64,000 nt of DNA from positions 1,010,970-1,074,969 of the forward strand of contig RPFO01000497.1 of assembly GCA_009746045.1 (NCBI GenBank), in the 5' to 3' direction. A model generated the notes under the pieces. It was not told where the DNA came from. It saw only the letters and a program-made list of their open reading frames with translations, and did not search any database. How positions within the stretch are numbered: position 1 is the first letter of the stretch; each line of letters starts with the position of its first letter. Positions 1-12,300 of the stretch are shown here, piece by piece. The stretch is from Mesostigma viride. Lineage: Eukaryota > Streptophyta > Mesostigmatophyceae > Mesostigmatales > Mesostigmataceae. A program made the translations under genes and the position numbers.

Positions 1-208
1 GCTGGAAAGGCCGGCATAAGTTTTTGGGAGGCGCTTACAGATGAATCACTCAAGAGTTTGGGTGTGGCCATGATCAGGGGCCGTGAAGTCCATGGGTGTG
101 GGGATGACGCGTCGGCCTGTCCCGTCTCCTGCAAGGCACGCCCCTCGCTTTGTGGTTTCCCACGTCCCATCTGGTCCTCACGGGGACATGTGTGGCTGCT
201 GTGTGCAG

Positions 209-307
209 GATGATTGCACCCCGATGCATACGGCGGCACAGCATGGCCACCTGGAGGTCGTGAAGCACCTGGTCGCGAGCGGTGCAGACAAGGAGGCCAA
301 CGAAGAG
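209..307 (+). CDS. Ankyrin exon L1
   Basis: 33 codons. Variable residues 1/3/8/11/12 are D/C/T/Q/H; helix-2 text LEVV; tail N-E-E. Acceptor GTGTGCAG, donor GTCAGC. The intron behind it carries the hAT-like insertion. Confidence 0.8.
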
Positions 308-3300
308 GTCAGCTTTTCGTTTTCCATGAGTTACAATTGATGTGCTTCCGCGCACGGTTTATGTATATCTGCAACACAACCATGTTGTAGGACGGGCAAG
401 GGCTCCACCACCGATGGTGTCAGGCTGGCTACCAACTTCCACTGGGCACGTTTGCGATCCCAGCACTGGGCGCACTGTCTCTGGGGAGTTGTGCCGTTGA
501 TAGCTGTGCACCCATGGGATGCCTGCTGCCCATGAGGTGGACGCCAGTAGGCCAGGAATCGTGGCTACAGGAAATCAGGATTATGGACGACCGATCTTAC
601 TTTTACTACCGTGCTCAGGTCGACGAGTTCGAGAGATAGCACGCATGGACCTGGTTGTGCTGAATAGTGTTTCAAAGACCTCGCGTGCACCGTGTGACAT
701 CATGTTCCGTGCCCCCAACACCATTTCTCTTGTGGCCATGGGTAAGAGGAGGGGGGACATCCCCCCCTAAAATCGTTCATGAGCGTACTCCAGAGTTTGG
801 CCTACCGCGCCGCCCGGCGCCAGCCAAAGTGAAAAATGGCTGAGTGCGCTCTGTCAGCCAAAAGGCTGCGCCGGATCGATTTGGGAGTGTGTTACGTGCT
901 ACGTGGCTTGTACGACACGTGGCACTTTTTGTAGAATCTCTTAGTAGAAGCTCTTAGTAAGCGATAGTATTAGCATATTCTCCAAGTAGAAGAATTTTAA
1001 TGATGATTAAACATTTTGTACTGCAGTGCTCCGGCTTCATGCTGGTTGTTGGTGCAACGGTGGTCTGCAACTAAAGAATGACGTCAAGCCGGGGGAAATT
1101 CGATGCCTATTGCCTGACGCCAGGTCCGGTGTCAGAGTCAACAACAACAACCTGACGCCTGCCTGAAAGTTGATACGTCTTCCTAGAATCAACCAATACT
1201 TGGTAAGTTCTCAGCGTAAGTTGTAAGTACAGCAGGGCCAAAGTGGACTCCTGCACTTAAAATCAAACGCCTGACCGAGCTAGCGGGATTACCAGAGCGC
1301 ACTCCTTTCCTAAAACCAGGCGCCGGACCGGTGGGAGGAGTTAGCTCCAGAAAATGTTTCTTCGCGCCGCCCTAAAAATTTCGACTGGAGTCCACTCCGT
1401 CGCAAAAATTCTGCCGCCGGACACATTTTTTCCCAGTTTTGGAGTCCGCTCCACGTCCGGAGGTGCCGCGCCGGACACACGAGTGAGTGTGCTGTTTTGG
1501 CTGGATGTCCCCCCTCCTTGGGTAAGCAAGGGTCGAATCTATTGATCTGAGGTGCGCGGTAAATTGACTCGATTTACTGAATTTTTTCACCACCATGCTT
1601 GTTGGTGATCTGAATAGGTCTATGGCTCATGTTGCCTGGCCTTAACCATCCTGACCACCTGGCTGTCCTGATGGTCATTTGTTTGCCGGGAGCCGTATGT
1701 AGTGCATTCAGCCTGTCCGTGCCATGCTGCCAGCAGCAGCTGTGTGGGATCTTTGCTACTGTTTTCAATGGCCCGACTCACTTGTGCACACGGACCACAC
1801 GGCTCATCCCCAGCCACATCAATAACTCAGTGGTTGTACTGATGCCCTTGTTTTATCCAGCGACGATAGTTAGGGTGGAGGCTACGTAAACGTTCTCATT
1901 TGCGGTACTTCGGTTAGACTGCGAATCGCGGCACAAATTTTGGGAGCCGATTGCCGGTCAGGCCCCTTGCTGAAGAGTTCGGTAGTGGCCATGCTCAGGG
2001 GCTGTGATGCCCATGGGTGTGGGCATGACGCGTTGGCCCGTTTGGTTCCTGCAGACACATCCCCCTCGCTTGCGGTCTCCCACGTCCTATCTGGTCCTCA
2101 CGGGGACACACGTGGCTGCTGCGTGCAGAGTCATCTTACACCACTGCACATTGCGGCACGGCATGGCCACCTCGAGGTCGTGAAGCACCTGGTCGTGAGC
2201 GGGGTGAACAAGGAGGCCAAGGGCCCGGTGAGTTTTTCCTTTACCCTGATGGCCGCAAGTGGATGTGACTATGGGCACGGTTTTGATATATCTGCTAGGC
2301 AGTCATGTTGTAGGATGGGCAAGGGGCTTTACGAAAGATGTTTTCAGATTTCTTAATGGACCGACTCTCTCACACGGATCACGCGGCTCATCCCCAGCCA
2401 CGTCAGTACAGCCTCGTCCTTTGTGACTTGTGATTGTACGGATGCCCTTGTTTTGTGTAGCGATATTGGCTAGGGTGGAGGCTACCTGCATGCTGTGCTT
2501 GGCGGTACTTTGGTTAAACAATGAGCGCTGGAAAGGCAGTCACAAGGTGTGGGAGCCACTTGCAAGGCAGTCGCTCAAGAGTTTGGCTGTGGCCGTGATC
2601 AGAAACGTGGTGTCCATGGGTGTGGGCATGACATGTAGGCCTGTTTGGTTCCTGTAGATACGTCCCCTGTGTTAGTTGTTTCCCACGTTCCATCTGGTCC
2701 TCATGGGGACATGCGTGGCCGCTGCATGCAGGATGATTTCACACCGATGCACTTTGCGGCACAGGAGGGCCACCTGGACATCGTGAAGCACCTGGTCACA
2801 AGCGGTGCGAACAAGAAGGCCAAGGCCAAGGTCAGCTGTCCCTTCACGCTAATGGCCTTAAGCGGATGTGCCTGCATGTACTGTTTTTGTATATCTGCAA
2901 CGCAATCATGTTGTAGGATGGGCAAGGGGCTCCACAACCGATTGCGTCAGGATTGACCTACCAACTTCACTGGGCGCTGTTGTGACCCCAGCATTGGGCA
3001 TGCTGCCTGTGGATTTGTGTTGTTGACAAGCCGGGCACCCATGGGATGCCCATTGCCCATGAGGTGGATGGCTCTGCCGGGCACGCATCGCGGCTACAGG
3101 AATCTGGATCACGGACGACCAAACTCACTTTCTCTACCGTACTCAGGGCGAGGGATCCGAGAGGTAGCACACGTACGACCTGGTTGTGCCACATGGTTTT
3201 CGAATACCACTCGCACACCCAGTGAGATCATGTTCCCCGGCCCCCGCCTCTTTCCCCGCTTTTATGGTTGCCATGGGTAAGGAATGGTTGAATCCATTGA

Positions 3301-6300
3301 CCCAAGGTGGGCGGTGAGATGGCTCCAGTTACCGAACCTTGTCACAACCAGGCCTTAGGTGATCTGAATAGGTTTCTTGTCCGCGTTGTCTGGCCTTTCC
3401 TATCCGGGCGGCCTGGCTGTCATCAGGGCCATTTGTTGGCTGGAAGGTATATGTAGTGCGTGCAGCCTGTCCTTGCCGTGCTGCCAGCAGCAGGTGCCTG
3501 GGATCTTTGCTGATGTTTTTAATGGCATAACTCTCTCACACGGATCACGCAGCTTATCCCCAGCCACGTCAGTAAAGCCCCGTCCTTTGTGCCTTGTGAT
3601 TGTACCGACGCCCTTGTTTTGTGCAGTGATATTGGTTAGGGTGGCGGCTACCTGGATGGTGTGCTTGGCGGTACTTTGGTTAAATAACGTGCGCTGCACA
3701 GGCAGTCACAAGTTGTGAGAGCCGCTTTCAGGTCAGTTGCTCAAGAGTTTGGCTGTGGCCGTGATTAGGGCCGTGATGTCCATGGGTGTGGGCATGACAT
3801 GTAGGCCTGTTTGGTTTCTACAGATGCATCCCCTGTGTCAGTTGTTTCCCGCGTTCCATCTGGTCCTCGTTGGGACATGCGTGGCCGCTGCATGCAGGAT
3901 GATTGCACACCGATGCACTATGCGGCATATAAGGGCCACCTGGACATCGTGAAGCACCTGGTCGCAAGCGGTGCGAACAAGGAGGCAAAGACCAAGGTCA
4001 GCTTTTCCTCTACCCTGATGGTCCCAAGCGGATGTACTTCCAAGCATGTTTCTTGTATGTCTGCAAGGCAATCATGTTGTAGGATGGGCAAAGGGCTCCG
4101 TTAGGCTCCGTTAGACTGCGTCAGGATTGACCTACCAACTTCACTGGGCGCTGTTGTGACCCCAGCACTGGGCATGCTGCCTGTGGATTTGTGTTGTTGA
4201 CAAGCTGGGCACCAATGGATGCCGGTTGCCCATGAGGTGGATTGCTCTGCCGGGAATCACGGCTACTGGAATCTGGATTCCTGACGACTAATGTCACTTT
4301 CTCTACCGTACTCAGGGCGAGGGATCCGAGAGGTAGCACACGCACGACCTGGTTGCGCCACATGGTTTTCGAATACCACTCGCACACCCAGTGAGATCAT
4401 GTTCTCTGGCCCCCACCTGTTTCCCCGCTTGTATGGTTGCCATGGGTAAGGAATGGCTGCATCCATTGACCCGAGGTGGGCGGTGAGATGGCTCCAGTTG
4501 CTGAACCTTGTCACAACCAGGCCTTAGTTGATCTGAATAGGTTTCTTGTCCGCGTTGTCTGGACTTTCCTATCCGGGCCGACTGGTTGTCATCAGGGCCA
4601 TCTGTTGGCTGGAAGGTATATGTAGTGCGTGCAGCCTGTCCTTGCCGTGCTGTCAGCAGCAGGTGCCTGGGATCTTTGCTGATGTTTTTAATGGCATAAC
4701 TCTCTCGCATGGATCACGCGGCTGATTCCCAGCCACGTCAGTAAAGCCCCGTCCTTTAAGACTTGTGATTGTACTGATGCGCTTGTTTTGTGCAGCGATA
4801 TTGGTTGGGGTGGCAGCTACCTGGATGGTGTGCTTGGCGGTACTTTGGTTAAACAATGAGCGCTGGACAGGCAGTCACAAGGTGTGAGAGCCGCTTGGAG
4901 GGCAGTCGCTCAATAGTTTGGCTGTGGCCGTGATCAGGGCCGTGATGTCCATGGGTGTGGGCATGACATGTAGGCTTGTTTGGTTCCTGCAGATGCGTCC
5001 CATGTGTCAGTTGTTTCCCGCGTTCCATCTGGTCCTCGTTGGGACATGCGTGGCCGCTGCATGCAGGATGATTTCACACCGATGCACTTTGCGGCACAGG
5101 AGGGCCACCTGGACATCGTGAAGCACCTGGTCACAAGCGGTGCGAACAAGAAGGCCAAGGCCAAGGTCAGCTTTTCCTCTACCCTGATGGCCTCAAGCGG
5201 ATGTGCCTTCATGCACAGTTTCGATATGTCTGCAAGCCAATCATGTTGTAGGATGGGCAAAGGGCTTCATTACACATGTTGTCAGTCTTGCTACCAACAT
5301 CACCGGGCGCTGCTGTGATGCCAGCACTGGGCATGCTTCCTGTGGGTATTGTGCTGTTGACAAGCTGGGCACCCATGGGATGCCGGTTGCCTATGAGGTG
5401 GATTGCTCTACCGGCAATAGTGGCAAGAGGAATCTGGAATAGTGATTATCGATCTCACTTTCACTCCCGTACTCAGGTCGAGGAATCCGAGAGATAGCAC
5501 GCATACGACCTGGGTGCGTAGGAGAGTTCTTCGCGCACCCTGTGAGATCATGTTCCGCGCCCCCCGCCCGTTCCCCCCTTTTATTGTGGCCACGGGTAAC
5601 GAATAGCCGAATTGATTGACCCGAGGTGCGCCGTGAGATGGCTCCATTTACTTTCCACCACCAGGCCTTCGGTGATTTCAATAGGTTTCTATCGTGCGTC
5701 GTCTGGCCTGCCCTATTCTTACCGCCTGGCTGTCCCTAGGGCCATCTATTTGTTTGCTGGGAGGTTTGTGTAGTGCGTTCAGCCTGTCCTTGCCGTGCTG
5801 CCAGCAGCAGGTGCCTGGGATGTTTTCTGATTTCTTAATGGCATAACTCTCTCACACGGATAATGCGGCTCATCCCCAGCCACGTCAGTAAAGCCCCGTC
5901 CTTTGTGACTTGTGATTGTACGGATGCCCTTGTTTTGTGCAGCAATATTGGTTAGTATGGAGGCTACCTGCATGGTGTGCTTGGCGGTACTTTGGTTAAA
6001 CAATGAGCGCTGGACAGGCAGTCACAAGTTGTGGGATCCGCTTTCAGGGCAGTCGCTCAATAGTTTGGCTGTGGCCGTGATCAGGGCCGTGATGTCCAAG
6101 GGTGTGGGCATGACATGTAGGCCTGTTTGGTTTCTACAGACGCGTCCCCTGTGTTAGTTGTTTCCCACGTTCCATCTGGTCCTCATGGGGACATGCGTGG
6201 CTTCTGTGTGCAGGATGACTGGACCCCGCTGCACTATGCGGCATATAAGGGCCACGTGGACATCGTGAAGCACCTGGTCGCGAGCGGTGCGAAGAAGGAC

Positions 6301-9300
6301 GCAAAGACCAAGGTCAGCTTTTCCTCTACCCTGATGGTCCCAAGCGGATTTACTTCGACGCATGTTTTTGGTATATCTGCAAGGCATTCATGTTGCAGGA
6401 CGGGCAAAGGGCTTCATCACACATGTTGTCAGTCTTGCCACCAACATCACTGGGCGCTGTTGTGACCCCAGCACTGGGCATGCTGCCTGTGGATTTGTGC
6501 TGTTGACAAGCCGGGCACCCATGGGATGCCGGTTGCCCATGAGGTGGATTGCTCTGCCGGGAATCACGGCTACTGGAATCTGGATTCCTGACGACTAATG
6601 TCACTTTCTCTACCGTACTGAGGGCGAGGGATCCGAGAGGTAGCACACGTACGACCTGGTTGTGCCAGATGGTTTTCGAATACCACTCGCACACCCAGTG
6701 AGATCATGTTCCCCGGCCCCCGCCTCTTTCCCCGCTTTTATGGTTGCCATGGGTAAGGAATGGTTGAATCCATTGACCCAAGGTGGGCGGTGAGATGGCT
6801 CCAGTTACCGAACCTTGTCACAACCAGGCCTTAGGTGATCTGAATAGGTTTCTTGTCCGCGTTGTCTGGCCTTTCCTATCCGGGCGGCCTGGCTGTCATC
6901 AGGGCCATTTGTTGGCTGGGAGGTATATATAGCGCGTGCAGCCTGTCCTTGCCATGCTGCCAGCAACAGGTGCCTGGGATGTTTGCTGATGTTTTTAATG
7001 GCATAACTCTCTCACACAGATCACGCGGCTGATTCCCAGCCACGTCAGTAAAGTTCCGTCCTTTGTGACTTGTGATTGTACGGATGCCCTTGTTTTGTGT
7101 AGCGATATTGGTTAGGGTGGCGGCTACCTGGATGGTGTGCTTGGCGGTACTTGGGTTAAATAACGTGCGCTGCACAGGCAGTCACAAGTTGTGGAAGCCG
7201 CTTTCAGGTCAGTCGCTCAATAGTTTGGCTGTGGCCGTGATCAGGGCCATGTGTCCATGGTTGTGGGCATGACATGTAGGCCTGTTTGGTTCCTGTAGAT
7301 ACATCCCGTGTTAGTTGTTTCCCACGTTCCATCTGGTCCTCATGGGGACATGCGTGGCCGCTGCATGCAGGATGATTGCACACCGATGCACTATGCGGCA
7401 TATAAGGGCCACCTGGACATCGTGAAGCACCTGGTCGCAAGCGGTGCGAACAAGGAGGCAAAGGACAAGGTCAGCTTTTCCTCTACCCTGATGGTCCCAA
7501 GCGGATTTCCTGCCACGCATGTACTTCCAAGCATGTTTCTTGTATGTCTGCAAGGCAATCATGTTGTAGGATGGGCAAAGAGCTCCGTTAGGCTCCGTTC
7601 GACTGCGTCAGGATTGACCTACCAACTTCACTGGGCGCTGTTGTGGCCCCAGCATTGGGCATGCTGCCTGTGGATTTGTGTTGTTGACAAGCCGGGCACC
7701 CATGGGATGCCCGTTGCCCATGAGGTGGATGGCTCTACCGGGCACGCATCGCGGCTACTGGAATCTGGATTCCTGACGACTAATGTCACTTTCTCTACCG
7801 TACTGAGGGCGAGGGATCCGAGAGGTAGCACGCCTACGTCCTGGTTGTGCCAGATGGTCTTCAAATACCACTTGAACACCCTGTGAGATCATGTTCTCTG
7901 GCCCCCACCTGTTTCCCCGCTTGTATGGTTGCCATGGGTAAGGAATGGTTGAATCCATTGACCCGAGGTGCGCGGTAAGATGGCTCCATGTACCTTGTCA
8001 CCACCAGGCCTTAGGTGATCTGAATAGGTTTCTTGTCCGCGTTGTCTGGCTTTTCCTATCCGGGCCGCCTGGCTGTCATCAGGGCCATTTGTTGGCTGGG
8101 AGGTTTGTGTAGTGCGTGCAGCCTGTCCTTGCCATGCTGCCAGCAGCACGTGCCTGGGGTCTTTGCTGATGTTTTTAGTGGCATAACTCTCTCACACGGA
8201 TCACGCGGCTCATCCCCAGCCACGTCAGTAAAGTTCCGTCCTTTGTGACCTATGATTGTACGGATGCGCTTGTTTTGCGCAGCGATATTGGTTAGGTCGG
8301 CGGCTACCTGGATGGTGTGCTTGGCGGTACTTTGGTTAAATAACGTGCGCTGCACAGGCAGTCACAAGTTGTGAGAGCCGCTTGGAGGGCAGTCGCTCAA
8401 TAGTTTGGCTGTGGCCGTGATCAGGGCCGTGATGTCCATGGGTGTGGGCATGACGTGTAGGCCTGTTTGGTTCCTGTAGATACGTCCCATGTGTTTCTTC
8501 TTTCCCACGTCCCAACTGGTCCTCATGGGCACATGCGTGGCCGCTGCGTGCAGGATGATTACACACCAATGCACGTTGCAGCAGAGGAGGGCCACCTGGA
8601 CATCGTGAAGCACCTGGTCGCAAGCGGTGCGAACAAGGAGGCAAAGGCCAAGGTCAGCTTTTCCTCTACCCTGATGGTCCCAAGCGGATTTCCTTCCACG
8701 CATGTTTTTGGTATATCTGCAACGCAATCATGTAGGTAGGATGGGCAAGGGCTTCACCACCGATTGCATCAGGATTGACCTACCAACTTCACTGGGCGCT
8801 GTTGTGACCCCAGCACTGGGCATGCTGCCCGTGAGTATTGTGTAGTTGACAAGCCGGGCACCCATGGGATGCCGGTTGCCCATGAGGTGGAGGGCTCTGC
8901 CGGGCAGGCATCGTGGCAAGAGGAATCTGGAACATGGATTATCGATCTCACTTCCACTCCCGTACTCAGGTCGAGGAATCCGAGAGATAGCACGCATACG
9001 ACCAGGGTGTGTCGGAGAGTTCTTCAAGTACCTGTTGGGCACCCTGTGAGATCATGTTCCGCGCCCCCCACTCGTTCCCCCCCTTTGTATGGTGGCCATG
9101 GGTGACGAATAGCCGAATTCATTGACCCGAGGTGCGCGGTGAGATGGCTCCATGTACCTTTCAACACCAGGCCTTGGGTGCTCTGAACATGTTTCTTGTC
9201 CGCGTTGTCTGGCTTTTCCTATCCGGGCGGCCTGGCTGTCATCAGGGCCATTTGTTGGCTGGGAGGTATATGTAGTGCGTGCAGCCTGTCCTTGCCATGC

Positions 9301-12300
9301 TGCCAGCAGCAGGTGCCTGGGATGTTTTCTGATGTTTTTAATGGCATAACTCTCTCACACGGATCACACGGCTCATCCCAGCCACGTCAGTAAAGCCCCG
9401 TCCTTTGTGCCTTGTGATTGTACTGACGCCCTTGTTTTGTGCAGTGATATTGGTTAGGGTGGCGGCTACCTGGATGGTGTGCTTGGCGGTACTTTGGTTA
9501 AACAATGAGCGCTGGAAAGGCAGTCACAAGGTGTGGGAGCCACTTGCAAGGCAGTCGCTCAAGAGTTTGGCTGTGGCCGTGATCAGAAACGTGGTGTCCA
9601 TGGGTGTGGGCATGACATGTAGGCCTGTTTGGTTTGTACAGATGCATCCCCTGTGTCAGTTGTTTCCCGCGTTCCATCTGGTCCTCGTGGGGAGATGCGT
9701 GGCCGCTGCATGCAGGATGATTTCACACCGATGCACTATGCGGCACAGGAGGGCCACCTGGACATCGTGAAGCACCTGGTCGCAAGCGGTGCGAACAAGG
9801 AGGCAAAGGACAAGGTCAGCTTTTCCTCTACCCTGATGGCCTCAAGCGGATGTGCCTCCATGCACAGTTTTGGTACATGCGCAAGGCAAACATGTTGTAG
9901 GATGGGCAAAGGGCTCCGTTAGGCTTCGATAGACTGCGCTAGGATTCACCTACCAACTTCACTGGGCGCTGTTGTGACCCCAGCACTGGGCATGCTGCCT
10001 GTGGATTTGTGCTGTTGGCAAGCCGGGCACCCATGGGATGCCCGTTGCCCATGAGATGGATGGCTCTACCGGGAATCTCAGCTGCAGGAATCCGGATTAC
10101 AGATGACCAATGTCACTTTCTCTACCGTACTCAGGGCGAGGGATCCAAGAGGTAGCACACGCACGACCTGGTTGCGCCACATGGTTTTCGAATACCACTC
10201 GCACACCCAGTGAGATCATGTTCTCTGGCCCCCACCTGTTTCCCCGCTTGTAATGTGGCCATGGGTAAGGAATGGTTGAATCCATTGACCCAAGGTGGGC
10301 GGTGAGATGGCTCCAGTTACCGAACCTTGTCACAACCAGGCCTTAGTTGATCTGAATAGGTTTCTTGTCCGCGTTGTCTGGCCTTCCCTATCCGGGCCGC
10401 CTGGCTGTCATCAGGGCCATTTGTAGGCTGGGAGGTATATGTAGTGTGTGCAGCCTGTCCTTGCCATGCTGCCAGCAGCAGGTGCCTGGGATCTTTGCTG
10501 ATGTTTTTAATGGCATAGCTCTGTCACACAGATCACGCGGCTGATTCCCAGCCACGTCAGTAAAGCCCCGTCCTTTGTGACTTGTGATTGTACGGATGCC
10601 CTTGTTTTGTGCAGCGATCTTGGTAAGAGTGGAGGCTACCTGGATGGTGTGCTTGGCGGTACTTTGGTTAAACAACGTGCGCTGGAAAGGCAGGTACAAG
10701 TTGTGGGAGTTACTTGCAGGGCAGTCGCTCAATAGTTTGGCTGTGGCCGTGATCAGGGCCGTGATGCCCATAGGTGTGGGCATGACATGTGGGCCTGTTC
10801 GGTGCCTGCAGATACATCCCCTGTGCCATTTGTTTCCCACGTTCCATCTGGTCCTCGTGGGGAGATGCGTGGCCGCTGCATGCAGGAAGATTTCACACCG
10901 ATGTTCTATGCGGCACAGGAGGGCCACCTGGACATCGTGAAGGACCTGGTCGCAAGCGGTGCGAACAAGGAGGCAAAGGCCAAGGTCAGCTTTTCCTCTA
11001 CCCTGATGGCCTCAAGCGGATGTGCCTCCATGCACAGTTTTGGTACATGCGCAAGGCAAACATGTTGTAGGATGGGCAAAGGGCTCCGTTAGGCTTTGAT
11101 AGACTGCGCTAGGATTGACCTACCAACTTCACTGGGCGCTGTTGTGACCCCAGCACTGGGCATGCTGCCTGTGGATTTGTGCTGTTGACAAGCCGGGCAC
11201 CCATGGGATGCCCGTTGCCCATAAGGTGGATGGCTCTACCGGGAATCGCAGCTGCAGGAATCCGGATTACAGATGACCAATGTCCGTTTCTCTACCGTAC
11301 TCAGGGCGAGGGATCCAAGAGGTAGCACACGTACGACCTGGTTGTGCCACATGGTTTTCGAATACCACTCGCACACCCAGTGAGATCATGTTCTCTGGCC
11401 CCCACCTGTTTCCCCGCTTGTATGGTTGCCATGGGTAAGGAATGGTTGAATCCATTGACCCAAGGTGGGCGGTGAGATGGCTCCAGTTACCGAAGCTTGT
11501 CACAACCAGGCCTTAGGTGATCTGAATAGGTTTCTTGTCCGCGTTGTCTGGCCTTCCCTATCCGGGCCGCCTGGCTGTCATCAGGGCCATTTGTTGGCTG
11601 GGAGGTATATATAGCGCGTGCAGCCTGTCCTTGCCATGCTGCCAGCAGCAGGTGCCTGGGATCTTTGCTGATGTTTTTAATGGCATAACTCTCTCACACG
11701 GATCACGCGGCTCATCCCCAGCCACGTCAGTAAAGTTCCGTCCTTTGTGACCTATGATTGTACGGATGCCCTTGTTTTGTGCAGCGATATTGGTTAGGGT
11801 GGCGGCTACCTGGGTGGTGTGCTTTGCGGTACTTTGGGTAGATAATGAGCACTCGAAAGGCAGTCATAAGTTGTGGGAGCCGCTTGCAGGTCAGTCGCTC
11901 AAGAGTTTGGCTGTGGCCGTGATCAGAATCGTGGTGTCCATGGGTGTGGGCATGACATGTAGGCCTGTTTGGTTCCTGCAGATGCGTCCTCTGTGTTAGT
12001 TGTTTCCCACGTTCCATCTGGTCCTCATGGGGACATGTGTGGCCGCTGCATGCAGGATGATTTCACACCGATGCACGTTGCGGCATATAAGGGCCACGTG
12101 GACATCGTGAAGCACCTGGTCACAAGCGGTGCGAACAAGAAGGCAAAGGACAAGGTCAGCTTTTCCTCTACCCTGATGGCCCCAAGCGGGTGTGCCTCCA
12201 TGCCATGTTTCTTGTATGTCTGCAAGGCAATCATGTTGTAGGATGGGCAGAGGGCTGCACCACCGATTGCGTCATTCATTACACATGTTGTCAGGCTTAC

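Noticed and set aside
3377-3718. Recurring frames of the 'CLLSLPCCQQQ' type in array introns
   Set aside because: They are repeated because the intron is repeated; frames are broken in many units and show no domain.
4312-4710. Minus-strand frames throughout both arrays
   Set aside because: They are antisense shadows of the same repeat unit, without splice logic or recognisable domains.
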